In this document: positions 1 to 26,330 of the stretch, in pieces
Layout of the letters: each line of letters begins with the position of its first letter
Position numbering within the stretch: position 1 is the first letter of the stretch
Origin: Solen grandis
Taxonomy: Eukaryota; Mollusca; Bivalvia; Adapedonta; Solenidae
Length of the DNA: 64,000 nucleotides
Direction: 5' to 3'
Assembly: GCA_021229015.1 (NCBI GenBank)
Contig: CM037777.1
Location: 53,790,857-53,854,856 of the forward strand
The notes under the pieces: generated by a model
Told to the model about the DNA's origin: nothing
Databases searched by the model: none
What the model saw: the letters and a program-made list of their open reading frames with translations, nothing else
Made by a program: the position numbers and the translations under genes

Positions 1-92
1 TTAAGAAAAAAGTTCAAAATTCGCATTGAATACATCGGATTAAATTCAAAGAGAAACCAATAATAAATGATAGAAAAAGATTGAAAGAATAC

Positions 93-14123
<14,031 letters not shown>

Positions 14124-14300
14124 CTGTTTACAAAATAAAATAATGATGATGATGATGATGATGATGATGCTTCTACTGTTGATGTTTTTTTTCAAAGGTG
14201 GATAGTAGTTATACTAACTTAATTTCCTTTGCCAGGCTCCAACGACTTTTAAAATTGATCTCTGGTTACAGGTGACTGTGGGACTATTTGGCCGAGCAGG

Positions 14301-14400
14301 NNNNNNNNNNNNNNNNNNNNNNNNNNNNNNNNNNNNNNNNNNNNNNNNNNNNNNNNNNNNNNNNNNNNNNNNNNNNNNNNNNNNNNNNNNNNNNNNNNNN
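14301..14400. other. Assembly gap of 100 N
   Basis: Exactly 100 N, the usual placeholder for a gap of unknown size. It separates the SLC5 exons from the sequence to the right. Order and orientation across it cannot be judged from sequence. ORFs that read through it are meaningless. Confidence 0.99.
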
Positions 14401-14564
14401 TTTCACAATCATTGGTAACCCGTGTGCCTTCAAATTGCAAATTAAAACCATTTACAAAGCCAGGATTTTGGCATCTTCTGTGAATGTGTACTTTTTTTAA
14501 ATAGCTTAGCAACATATCCTCTTAAATGGGAGTAATACCAAGTGACATCAAAACAGTAAGGCCT

Positions 14565-15150
14565 TTAGTTTGCTGGAGGCCCGTGTTGCTGTGGAGCACT
14601 GGCCCTCTGAAAAGTTGACCTAAAAGGCAATTTAGAATTACTGGTGGTGTTTGAACATGCTTTGCTAGGGTGGCCATTGACACAGTTAATACATTTATTT
14701 TGTATAAGCGCATTTTTTCTAAGACAAGTCCCTTTAAAAATAAAATCATAACAAAGCAGCTGAGTATGAGCAGTCTCATTCTGTACAACAGGTTTTGGCC
14801 TGAACATAAAAAGCAACCATAATTCCTGGTCTACCTCTGCCCATGACATATCATTTGATTGTGCTTTTTTCATTCTAAACTGTTCAACATATGATGACCA
14901 ACCCTGACTTTGATAGTGTTTTGCACCTAAACGTATGGGATGCATGTATTTCAGCATGTCCCGGTACTGTGTATGGTGCAAACTACAATAAATTTCCATA
15001 TAGACAATAAATGCATCAGTCCAAGCTTCAATGTTTGTAATGCGCTTGGTGCTTTTAAACAAAATTGTTATTTGACCATTTGAATCAAAATTCAGGACCT
15101 GGCTTGAAGTAACAGTTGGATTAATCAAATTTGCAAGATTTACAAAATCC
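14565..15150 (-). CDS. Gag-like retroelement ORF with CCHC-type zinc knuckle
   Basis: The open frame of 187 codons (ATG at 15128-15126) extends upstream in frame to a possible acceptor (AATTTAG) ending at 15151. The first half has a helical block with IEAWTDAFIVYM, LLHTQY-like and HPIRLGAKH segments. It is followed by QGWSSYVEQFRMKK and DQELWLLFMF, a pattern remembered from DIRS-like (tyrosine-recombinase) elements in molluscs and cnidarians. The second half has CYDFIFKGTCLR, then CINC and GHPSKAC, a Cys/His cluster typical of such gag ORFs. The C-terminus is short and polar. No recombinase or reverse transcriptase is visible next to it; the N gap lies just downstream. The element class is an inference. 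Confidence 0.55.
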
Positions 15151-15389
15151 CTAAATTAAAAAAGGTGTATTTATATATAAAGAAAAAGCAAAACAAAAAC
15201 AAAAACATGGCACATCAGAGCAGACAAAACATAACAGGATTCATACAGAATTACATCACATAACAAGGGGGGACTACTAAAAACACTGACACAGGAACAT
15301 TAAAATAAAGCAACACAGACATAGTACAAACATTTTTGGACCACAAAAACAAATACAAACAAAATGAACATTGATATCTGACACCAAGC

Positions 15390-16275
15390 TAAACTGCTTT
15401 TGGGCAATCAAGAAAATCATATATAAACATAAAACATTAATACCTGTCACCGATCTCAACTGCTCTTGGGCAATCAATGCAAGCATGTACAAACATATTA
15501 CATTAATACCTGTCACCGTCCTCAACTGCTAATGTGCATTCAGGCAATCATGTACAAACATAAAACATAATCCCTGTAACCGAGCTCAACTGCTCATCGG
15601 CAATAATGGGAATCATGTACCAACATAAAACATTAATACCTGTCACCGAGCTCAACTGCTCTTGGGCAATCAGGGCAATTATGTTCAAACACATAACATT
15701 AATACCTGTCACCGAGCTCAACTGCTCTTGGGCAATCAGGAACAATATGTACAAACATATAACATTAATACCTGTCACCGAGCTCACCTGCACTTGGGCA
15801 ATCAGGGCAATCATGTACAGACACAAAACACTAATACCTGTCACCGAGCTCAACTGCTTTTGGGCAATCAGGAACATTATGTACAAACATAAATCATTAA
15901 TACCCGTCACCGAGCTCAACTGCTCTTTGGAAAACATTATGTACAAACATAAAACATAAAAACCTGTCAACGAGCTCAACTGCTCTTGGGCAATCACGGC
16001 ATTCATGTTCACATATAAAACATTAATACCTCTCACTAAACTTAACTGCTCCTGTGCAATCAGGACAATCATGTATAAACATAAAACGTTAATACTTGTC
16101 ACCGAGCTCAATTGCTCTTGGGCACTCAGGACAATCAAATACACACAAAAAACATTTATACCTGTCACCTAGCTCAACTGCTCTTGGTCAATCAGGGCAA
16201 TCATGCATAGGCAAAAAAACAATTATACCTGTCGCCGAGCTCAACTGCTCCTGGATGAGACAAAGCATGATCAAT
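15390..16275. repeat. 66-bp minisatellite with open frames
   Basis: About 13 units at an exact 66-base period where best preserved (for example 15641, 15707, 15773). The core is CCTGTCACCGAGCTCAACTG then CTCTTGGGCAATCAGG. Because 66 is a multiple of three, frames stay open through the array and give a 22-residue repeat around SSVTGINVLCLYM on the minus strand. Those frames have no independent support as protein. Confidence 0.95.
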
Positions 16276-16299
16276 ACACTAATATTATATATTATCTGG

Positions 16300-16980
16300 C
16301 ACCAGGCTCAATTACTCTCAGTCAAAATTCAAGTTTCTAAGCTCAACCAACAGCTCTTCAGCAACCTGCAAATGAGTAGAAAACATGCATTCCATATTTG
16401 CACAAAGCTTGTCCTCTTCACTCGTATTTTTGTTATTCATAAATCGTTCAAGATAAAAACAAAAATTCAATAAATTACAATTTATGCAAGCCCGTAGCCT
16501 ATAAACAACTTTCCATCAATGTAAATAAATACCAAGCGTTTTTTGCATTGTTTTTCGTCATATGCCTTATGCAATGCCACTACACACCATTCGGTACATT
16601 ACACGTCTGTGTAAAGTGCTGTATATAACAAAAATATACACTTGAGCACAACAATGACAAAGTGGTCATGTTCTGATTCAATTCTTGTACATGTATAAAT
16701 ATGAATATTCACGAGAGGTGCCGTTACATGATTTCTACTCAAAACAAGCAAAATCGTATTTTTACGGCACCCCACCCACTCCAGTCTCTATAATCATAGT
16801 TTAGAAATTATTGATAGCAATAAAAATACTCATTGATATGCATTGTGACATAACTACGATTCAGAGATAGTACATTCTTTGTACCAAGCAAACAATTTAA
16901 ACTTGAGATCAATTATATTTCCAGCATAATCTTGATTTTTTCCCCCGACCACGCTTACTTGCAGATCACAAGAAAGGCTT
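16300..16980. other. AT-rich stretch, nothing recognised
   Basis: No gene, splice-supported exon or clear repeat seen between the minisatellite and the LINE relic. Confidence 0.5.
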
Positions 16981-18640
16981 CGAACCTAAAGGAAACAATT
17001 ACCGAAAAGGAATGGAAATTACCTAAATTGGGAAAAAGTCTGTGTTATCCCTGTAAATGGTTTTAAACCTAAATGTCTAAAACTTCTTATGCCATATGTC
17101 ATTTTTCTGTCTCTTTATTTATAGATAACTATAGAAGATTTACAATAAAAAGTTTGTATCTTATCTATTGCATCTGCTACTGGGTTTCTTCTTTTTCCCA
17201 TTAAAAATACATTTCTTCCAATACATGGCTTTATGTCTCTGGTATGATTGAATAAGTTTTTGATATTTTGATATTAAATATAATCTTCTGTCGGATAATT
17301 GCATCTTTCTTTACAGAAAAATATTAAAACTCGTGATAAATATTTGCTCGAAAGTCATATAAGTTATTAAGAAATGATTCCTTTATCGTGCCATGTCCTC
17401 CAAAAGATAATGTTCATGTCAATTTCTGTATTTGGTTTGTTTTTTACAATGTGATTCATACTGTCATTTTCGTAATGTTTCTTTATTTACTCGTATACCA
17501 ATTTTAAAAATTTTTTTTTTTTTTTTGGTTTTTATTCATTTCTTTTCCCCTTTTTTTGTCTATTTTTTTTTTAAATTTAGCTAGCATTTCAAATACATTT
17601 ATTATCCGTTAATTTAAACTCCCATCTCTATAATCTAGATACATTTATCACATTTTATCTGTTCAGGCTTGCTGTTCCATTACTAGGAACTACTTTTATT
17701 ATTCTGTCAATAATCTCCACGGGTGGGTTTGGTAATACTGTAAAAGGATATACTAGTTTTGGTAAAGCAAATGTTTTCATAACTACAACCTTTCCAATAA
17801 GTGTGAGCTTTTTATGTTAACATTTGTTAACAGTTTTCAAGTTTTGAGAAAAGAATTTGTCTTAGATTTTATTGTTTTTCCTTACATAAAATTATTATCA
17901 ATCTTTTTTTGCTGTATCCGACGTCATTTATATTGTTTACAATATTCAATATCAATACTTATAATAAATGTTAAAAAAGACAGCGGACAGCAACGTCTAC
18001 ATCCGTTTGGTTTTATTATTTCAAGACAGTCTGAAACATGTCTTTTGTTTATTATGATACTGCGTATTACATTATAAAATAGTGTAATCCTGTATTGAGG
18101 CTATTTCAAAATTGATATTTATTATTATGCATTCAAATATAAAATCATGATTAAAGGTATGATGAATGTTCAAAATTTGAAAAGAATAATAAGTCTGGTT
18201 CATTATTTTCGTCTAGAAAATCTAAAATTTCAAAGATCAGTGTAACATTCTCTCCAATGAATCTTCCTTTGATTAAGTCAGTTTGAATGTATGAAATTAT
18301 TGTATTTATGACTTGAAATTCTGTAATTTATTGCTAAGTTATATCTTAATTGTGAAAATTTATAATTAACATTTAACAAGTTAATGTATCGCCAATTTAT
18401 TAAAATAGTAAATTGTCTTCCCTTTTTTGGTATTGAAGATATTTTTTGCTTTTAAAGAGCTGCTAAAGTTCCATTATTATATTGAAAGTTTATAGATTCT
18501 AAATAGTAGGTTTTATTAAAGATTCAACAGTTACACTAACGGAACCAGGACTTTTATTGTTTTCCATTTCTTTCTATGCTTTATAAACTTCGACCTCAGG
18601 AAATAATCTCTCATGTGATTCCTTCGTTTTCGTTAAAAAA
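16980..18640 (-). mobile_element. Decayed L1/Tx1-like LINE reverse transcriptase
   Basis: Read on the minus strand, fragments of a non-LTR reverse transcriptase appear in the right order. They are ENNKSPGS near 18575 (L1 motif NNKSPGxDG), DLIKGRFIGEN near 18270 (L1 TGFIKGRFIGEN), DENNEPDLLFF near 18210, and then LTLIGKVVVMKTFALPKLVY with FTVLPNPP near 17800-17720. The reading frame is broken by many stops and shifts. Spacing is shorter than in intact elements, so it carries deletions. This is a dead copy. Confidence 0.72.
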
Positions 18641-19007
18641 TTATTTTGTGTAAAAAAGAAATCTTTTATCAGTTGTTTTTTGTTGTTTCTCTTTAAAAAA
18701 TACCTTTGTAGAATTAAACATCTTCCAAAATTCTTTTTTCGTTTGTTATATGATGATCACCTATTTTTAATTTTTGAATAATTTATTTCTTTTTGCCTGA
18801 TTTTTTTTCGAAATATGAGCTGTTTCATTTCCGTCGACATGTATTGCTTCTTTAATCGGTTTATGTTTATTTTTTTTCATTGTATATACCAGTCGCAGAT
18901 ACATGTGAATGGTGATGGAAAAATAAACAAACTAGCAGCCTGTATCATGACTGTTTGAAGGATATATATTGCAGCCTTTACATATTATACAAAATGTATA
19001 TTTCTAG

Positions 19008-19844
19008 GGAAAGGAGAGAATATGTCGTCCAGTGTTTTGCCCGTGTGGACAGAATTACAATCAACTCGGACATTGCCATGATCTAATCCCGTCCTTCAAG
19101 AAGGGGATAGATTTTGAACTGCGTTTGACTTATACACCAGCTCAACCTGTCGCGGTATCAGAAACTGATTTATTCGCCAGTCATGTCGATAATGAGGCTA
19201 GTATTCGATTAAATATTTCTTTAGATAAAGAATGGGAACCGATTCGCATCAGTATAGTTCGGATTGGCCCAAACTTTGACTATGTTGATCACTTTTTTGT
19301 TCGGTATCGTTTCAAGCCTTCCAAGAGAAGCCTTTCATACCTGGTTCAGGAAATGAAGTCCGTGTTGACCAAACAAGGGACAGTTACAGTAAATCAAGAA
19401 GTTGTGGTGCCTTTATATGCCAATTTTCAGAAACATTTAGAAACTTTAAAAGATATCACTTATACAATACATACACGCGTTGATAATACAGACTACGTTT
19501 TTGAAAGGACTGAATTGAAAAACTTATTGTTATTAAATATTGACAAAGTTGATAAATTTTACATCCTAACTGAAGCTTTACTGTGTCAACGAGTCGAACT
19601 AGAAAAAGACGATTTTATACATTTTATTGAGGAAGACGCCATTTTCAATAAAATTAATAAAATGTTCTATTTCTATAACGAATTTGAGCTTATTAAAAAA
19701 GAATCTGGAGATTTAGCTGTACGATTATGTCTGGAGAAATCTGGGCTCACCATAACTAGAGCTTCTGCAAGTTCTTTGGAACCTGACGAAATCTTTGTAC
19801 TTATTTTCGTTGTGATGAGGTTGTTAGCATTTGCTTTGACGTGA
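19008..19844 (+). CDS. Unrecognised 270-residue single-exon frame
   Basis: The frame is open from 19008, after an in-frame TAG and a possible acceptor TTTCTAG ending at 19007, to a TGA at 19842. It contains no early in-frame ATG; the residue at 19032 is a GTG. An ATG at 19022 opens a different frame that stops after 19 codons, so a one-base indel near 19080 or an upstream exon is likely. The protein is soluble and mixed-charge. It has beta-like segments (FELRLTYTPAQ, EWEPIRISIVRIG, HFFVRYRF), then helical Lys/Glu/Leu-rich stretches (ELKNLLLLNIDKVDKF). No known motif was recognised. Surroundings are AT-rich and repeat-derived, so an orphan transposable-element ORF is as likely as a host gene. 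Confidence 0.4.
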   Translation, partial: GKERICRPVFCPCGQNYNQLGHCHDLIPSFKKGIDFELRLTYTPAQPVAVSETDLFASHVDNEASIRLNISLDKEWEPIRISIVRIGPNFDYVDHFFVRYRFKPSKRSLSYLVQEMKSVLTKQGTVTVNQEVVVPLYANFQKHLETLKDITYTIHTRVDNTDYVFERTELKNLLLLNIDKVDKFYILTEALLCQRVELEKDDFIHFIEEDAIFNKINKMFYFYNEFELIKKESGDLAVRLCLEKSGLTITRASASSLEPDEIFVLIFVVMRLLAFALT

Positions 19845-20037
19845 AATACTTCCATCGAGAAGTTTTAGGTATAAACATTACCATATTTTGAAACGAATTG
19901 TGTAAATGTAAGTTACCATTTCTGAAATAAATGAAAATGTCCTATTTTTTTCTAGCTACATGGAACCCAGATATACTTTATAATGTTTTGTGAATATTGA
20001 TATCTAATATTATTTCGCACCATGTAAATATGAAATG

Positions 20038-20092
20038 TGTATGTATGTATGTATGCATGTTTTTATGTATGTATGTATGTATGTATGTAATA
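20038..20092 (+). repeat. (GTAT)n microsatellite
   Basis: About a dozen TATG/GTAT units with one interruption, in AT-rich intergenic DNA. Confidence 0.9.
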
Positions 20093-20099
20093 AATAAGA

Positions 20100-22830
20100 T
20101 TTTAATAACTGTTGCTTTTTTATCTATTTCAACCAGGAAACTAATCTTATGATATATTTATCTGACTTACAGTGATTGACAAATAATGACTTCCAATACT
20201 TATTGACATAGGTATTGAGCCTATTCCGAGATTAAATATGTGTATTAATTTTGTATCTCTTCCCGCGTGTGTCTTATTAGCACATGTATATGTATTTGTG
20301 ATATTTGTGTCTCTTGCATATATATTTACAGTGAGTCATAGTATTATATAAAATTACGGATAGGTATTAAAAAAAGATCTTTTTATATTGTCTGACTAGA
20401 AATGTTACACCATTGTATATTGTATATATAATGTATAGACACTGTATAATAAGGTCTGAACTTTGTTTATGTTTACGTTTGTGTATCAACTGATTCATTT
20501 AACGATTGGTTTTTATAATGACGAAACAAGGGCCCTCGTACTGTGCTTCTTTTGTTATTTTTCACAAATGCTATGTATTTGTTGTCGTTTATATTTTAAA
20601 CGATAACATATTTATAGTGATTAACATAGTCACATGCTAACGGTGGTAAAATACGGTGATACAAAAGGGAAATGGAAGATATATTTTCCTATCGCGTTCC
20701 TATGTATGTATATAAACATGTATGTAAAATAAAACATGGTTCAACCCTGAGGATTACTTTTTCTGTACGTCCATAACACGATATTTGATATACCTTTTAG
20801 TTTATTAGTAATATTCTTCTACATATTTATTTATCATTGCAAATACACGTATATGATATGAGATGTAGAGATAGAAAGAAAAAAAGTACGTTGGGACTGC
20901 ATAGTTGAAAACGAAATTGTTAAAAAAATGATATGAATTTGCTATTTTTCACATTAATCATATGCTGACTCGTGTAGCAACTTACAGTGTTTTTCCATGA
21001 TCTAAATAATTTATATGCACGAATACTTTCAAAACTAGGGACCGTCATCGGTAATGCTTACCGACTTCCAATTTATACAGAAGATAATATTTTCTTTTTT
21101 CATCTCAGACAGTTTTTTGGTCTTGTTGATGTTGAAAGATATTTCTATATTTTAAGAAATAATGATCTTTTATGTTTTTTTTTTTTTCAAATATAGGTAA
21201 AAAGAAAGAAACGAATATACTTGGAAGTAGTGCCTTTTTTATTATAAAAATAATTAAAAATATATATATTTTTTTTCTTCAAAATTTAGATGAAAACAAC
21301 TTTTCTGCAGAATTTAATGAAAATTAATGAGTAACATTATAGTTTAATTGCAAAAAAAAAGATATAAAAATCCTCAAACAGCTAATGATAAAGCAAATTA
21401 TTTCAATTTACATGTATGTTTTAAAATTCAGCATTTTAAGCTAATACAAAATTTAGAAAATATAAAAAGAAAATAAAACAGTGAAAGCAACACAGCAAAT
21501 ATAAAATAAAAATGTAAGGTATTAAAATATTATATTGTTTCTTACATGATAAAATTATTCTATGTTATAGTTACGACAAAGCCGACGACAACAACAACAA
21601 AAAATAGTAATAACAATAAAAATGGAATGTGGGTTAAGATAATCCATCCTTCATTAAATTGTGATTCTGATCCATCAAGTGATTATAGAAATTTTATAGC
21701 AAATGCAAATTTAGATTTTGAGCAAAAGGGCCTATGACTCCATGTCACTGGATACTTGCATCTGCATTGGTGTCTTTTCAAGAATTTGATGGACCATGAT
21801 TATAATCTTATGATGGATTGATTAACTTAAGTTGAACTCATTTACTAACAAAAATGTTCCGGTGATATAAAATACAGCATTTTAGGCAATTCCAATGTAT
21901 AGCTAAAGATAAACGAGATGCAGAAATATATACTGAGGGGAGAAGAAGGTCTTAGTTGGTATTTAAATCAAGGTGACAAAGAATTATCCCTCAACAGAAT
22001 GTGTGATTCACAGCAATGTCAGGTCGTAAACCTTGAATCTAGCTACTGATGTTATTTTTTTGTTATCCTGCGTTGTATGGGGTTTAAATAGGGTCTGGTG
22101 GTTTGCAGAAATAATCCTATCTATGCCACTTGCAGATTTATTCTGCAGGAAGCCTTGCTAAAATATTAAAAAAGAGAAGTCATTGATTCTAATTATCAAT
22201 GGTAGAAATTCCTAACCAATAAGTAAATTAGAGTTGACGTATTGTGTCGTACGGATTATTGTAACACTCTACACTTTACAATTTTATATCTTTTTTATTG
22301 ACAATATTGCAGCATATTGTTTATCTATGATCACCAGAAAGTCTAAAATATCACCATATCTGACCCTTATTTGATAAAATATAAAAATCAATTCTGAAAT
22401 AAGGCACATAATTATGTGCTGTACTATTTAACATGATATTCTTGGTCCATCTGATATTAAATGGAAAAATACATGAAAAAGGAATTCATAACTTACACAA
22501 TGTAACAAATAAGTAAAAAAGTTATATGATTTGATAGAATAAGGGGTCCATTATTTCATTAAAATCCAATGTGTTATTAAGCATGTCCAAAAATTGCATC
22601 GTAATAAGTGCATACCTTTGTTCAAACAAAAATATTTTATTCCTTTTTACGTCTATTGGAAATCAAGTTCTAACAAACTTATATTATTCATCTTTGTCGA
22701 CGGTTACTGAGTTTGACCAGCACTTTGCGCATTTGATGATCTATAATGTTCCCATAAGAGTTCGATCCTACAACCGTTTGATGTGCAATAATATAATATA
22801 AGTTTTCGCTGGGTATAAAAGCCACTCTCA
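20100..22830. other. AT-rich intergenic stretch, nothing recognised
   Basis: Short frames only (for example at 20987-21196 and 21546-21737), with no motif, splice context or repeat signature recognised. Confidence 0.5.
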
Positions 22831-22834
22831 AAAA

Positions 22835-23110
22835 GAGTCAACCTATTAAGATTCAAGGGACCTACTGATGTCACAAAATACTTGTGAAGTATCTCTGGTA
22901 TCACATAATACTTGACATGCACCCTTTATGTATTAAAATACTTGACATGTACTCCTAAATCAAACGTATTAGAATACTTTGCATGTATCCCTGATATATT
23001 AGAATACTTAACACTTAATTCTAAATAAATGTATTAGAAAATTTGGCATGAACTTCTGGTGTATGAGAAATACAATATACTAACGAACGTATTGACATGC
23101 ACTTTAAAGA
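22835..23110. repeat. Degenerate ~45-50-bp tandem repeat
   Basis: Recurring core TATTAGAATACTTGACATG followed by a variable CTCCTAAAT-like stretch, five to six diverged units. It sits just upstream of the plus-strand LINE relic. Confidence 0.6.
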
Positions 23111-23114
23111 TAAA

Positions 23115-24515
23115 AAGAAACTGTTTGTATGTTACATTGATCTATTTAAATGTTTTGACTCTATAGAAATGGTCTATGGATAAAACTTATCAAAATGGGC
23201 ATGAATGGTCGTCTGTTTACAGTTATAAGATCATTGTATGATGATGTAAAGCTTTGTGTTAAAATTTAAACAGTTTATCAGACTTCTGTAATTGTGATAT
23301 TGGTTTATTGCAAGAAGAGATCGTCTCACCGATTCTATTTTCCTTGTTCATCAATGATATAGAGTAAGATTTACAATAAATTAATCCTGGTTTTACTCTT
23401 GACAAACTCTCAATATATCTTTTATTATTTGCGGATGACGCAGTGCTGTTTTCAGAAACTGCAAATGGTTTACAAAAATCGCTAGATTATCTGTATAATT
23501 ATTGTGAAAAGTGGAAATTAAGAGTTAACGTGGAGAAAACAAAAGTAAGTAAAAAAGGTGGAAAGGTTGGTCGAAATATTCATTTTCAATACAATAATGC
23601 AAATTTAGAAATAGTTTCATCTTTCAATTATCTTGGTATATTATTCTCCAGTAGCGGATCTTTTGTAAATGCAACATATACACTGGCAGATAAAGCTCTG
23701 AAATCTATGGGTTGTCTTTTTAAGATTATTCGGGATCTAGAAGTACCAATCAAAATAATTTTAAACCTTTTCGACACATATGTTACTTCCATATTGACTT
23801 ATGCCTGTCCGGTATTGAGATTTTTAAAAGCTGATACTAAAGAAAAAGTGCATAGGAAATTTTTAAAACGGATATTGGGAGTTAAATAATCGACATGTAA
23901 TTCAGCTATATATGGAGAATTAGCAAAATATCCATTATATATTGTAATATATACGAGAATTGTTCAATATTTTTTACGTTTATTTTCAATAAAAAATACA
24001 AATTCTTTGTTTAAATCTATGATAGTGACACAAAGGGATGACACTGAGAGGAATGTAACAAGTAATATCTGGACCAGTCAGGTCAAACATTTATTAAAAA
24101 CATCGGGGTTCTTAGACGTGTTGATTTATCCAGATTCATTAAATGCAAATATTTTCATAAAGGTATTCAAAAATAGAATGATATATATGTATATTGGAAG
24201 ATGGTATAATGATTTAGAATCAAGGAATCCATTGTATTTGTATAAAGAAATAAACCCACTTTTTGAATTAACACCTTATCTAGCTAAAATAAATTGTTAC
24301 AAAGTTAGAAATATTATAGCAAGATTAAGACTCTCATCCCATCAGCTGAAAATAGAATCTGGTAGATATAATAACATACAAAGAAACCAAAGGAAATGTA
24401 TTTTATGTTCCACAAATAATGTAGAAGACGAATACCATTTTGTTATTCGTTGTTCATCTTACCATAATTTAGGAATTACATATTTACCCAAGAATTTTTA
24501 TTAAAAAACCCAAGT
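23115..24515 (+). mobile_element. Decayed LINE with reverse transcriptase and C-terminal zinc knuckle
   Basis: Fragments in order: a motif-A-like YIDLFKCFDS near 23140, IKMGMNGRLFTVIRSLYDD, and EEIVSPILFSLFIND at about 23310 (motif B region). Catalytic FADDAVLFSET is at 23428, then NVEKTKV, FNYLGILFSSSG and LTYACPV. The longest frames are 23443-23889 and 24007-24504. The second ends with CILC and EDEYHFVIRC, the Cys/His knuckle at the end of many LINE ORF2 proteins. Stops at about 23260, 23365 and 23890 and the lack of a 5' part show it is dead and 5'-truncated. Confidence 0.85.
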
Positions 24516-24649
24516 ATGTTCAAATTTATTGAACTGATTAATACTAATGAAGTAAACTTGTTGTACAAGCTTAGTATGTTTTGTAAAAAAGCATTTAACT
24601 TGCGTAAAGAATCGCTGGCAAACCATTCACATTTTACGGAAAACTAGAA

Positions 24650-25462
24650 TTATAAATTGTGTTTAAACATATGTATTGATCTGTTGTATTCTAATTTAGT
24701 GCACATATTTTGAATGCGTTGCATTTTGCGCAACTCTGTCTCAGAAATACCATACAATATAACATTACAGTAGTCCAGATGAGAGATAACCAGTGAAAGT
24801 AATAGGATTTCAGTTGCAGCTCTGGTCAGGTATTTTCTGATACATTTTACTCTGAACATGTTCAACATTGCAGAGTGGCATTTACGTTTTACATATTCCT
24901 TAAAGGATAAGGTTTCGTCAAGGTAGGCACCTAGGTATCTAATGCAACTTTCACGGTTTATGAAGTCACCAGCAATATCAATATGTGTAGTAATACACTT
25001 GTTCAACTGAGCTCGACTACCAAACAATATAAATTCTGTTATAGAAGTGTTCATTTTTAATTTGTTTTCGTTCATCCAGCAGTTGATATTGACAGCACAT
25101 ATTTCTAGTTGTTGGATATTTTCTTGTTCATGTATATGAGACAGAGGACTGAAGCGTTTATGAGCGATATGGTCATCAGCGAACCCATTTAATGAAATTG
25201 ACGGTGGGATGACATAAAATAGTGTACTAGCATAGGTCAAGTAGAGCCAGGGACCCAAGCAACTGCCCTGGGGCACACTACATTCTAGTAGACGGGATGA
25301 GGATCGAGATGAGTTTACAATAACTCTACAACTCCTTGGTCTCAGATACGACTCTATCCAATTCAACGCAGTGCCAGATACACCATACAGTTTATGAAGA
25401 ACGTCTAGTAAAATGTTATGGTCGACTGTATCAAATGCAGCACTTAGATCAATAGCGATCAA
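24650..25462 (-). pseudogene. LINE ORF, reverse transcriptase palm and thumb
   Basis: 270 codons: IAIDLSAAFDTVDHNILLD (motif A), ECSVPQGSCLGPWLYLTYAS (motif B), GFADDHIAHK (motif C, with the two catalytic Asp), IRYLGAYLDE and LLLSLVISHLDYCN. The C-terminal tail is replaced by a short unrelated stretch, consistent with 3' truncation. Confidence 0.85.
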
Positions 25463-26136
25463 AGCGGTAACTTCTGACTTTCCATGCCACTTAGAATGTC
25501 ATTGACAAGTCCCATAAGCGCTGTTTCACACGAATGATAGCGTCTATAGGCTGACTGATTAATTGGTAAAAGGGCAAATTTGTCCGCATGTGCGTTAAGT
25601 CTTAGGAGAACAGCTTTTTCAATAAGTTTTGATAGAAAAGATAAGTTACTCACTGGTCTATAATTTGCAAGTTCTAAATCAAGTCCAGATTTCTTAAGAA
25701 GAGGTCTGACAATAGCATGTTTATATCCGTCTGGAAAAACACCTTGTTTAAGAGAAATGTTTACTAACGATGTAATAGTTGGCAGCAGGTTATTAAGGAA
25801 TTGCTTTAAGATCTGTTTTGGTAAGACATCCAATTCACAAGACGTTGTGTTAAGTTCAAGTACCAGCTTTTTAATTTCATCTTGTCTTAAGTCTTCGAAA
25901 TGGTCAATATGTGGAACATCCCTACATTGTGGTTGGTAACTTAAATAATCTTTCAACAAATTGCGTATTTTATCAATTTTGTTCATGAATAATTTTGCAA
26001 AATCTTCAGCAAGGACAGAGTCAGATTCGCTTTGCGGCATAGGGTTCTCCGATTTATATTTAGATCCTGTTAATTCGGACACCAAAGAGTAAAGTTTCTT
26101 CGAATCACCTTTTGCGTGTGTTACCTTTTCTGTCAA
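25459..26136 (-). pseudogene. LINE ORF, reverse transcriptase N-terminal part
   Basis: Contains [39 protein letters not shown] and [18 protein letters not shown], the fingers region of CR1/L2-type enzymes. It ends by frameshift at ESQKLPL. Confidence 0.82.
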
Positions 26137-26330
26137 AACTCGGTTTTTTCTTTGTTAATTTCAAAGCTGTACTTGTTTCTTGCAGTTTTAAAAGCTTCAA
26201 ACTGATGAGTTTCACGATGTTTGCGCCACAGTCTCTCTAACGTTCTGGTTTGTTGTTTAAGAGATTGTATATTCTCATTAAACCATGGCTTAGGTATTCT
26301 ACATATTTTGTCTTTTCTGTAAGTGGTGCA

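Noticed and set aside
14249..14515. Frames crossing the N gap
   Set aside because: Translation through 100 N has no meaning.
15548..16168. 206-codon frame in the 66-bp minisatellite
   Set aside because: The period is a multiple of three, so frames stay open by construction; frames are open on both strands.
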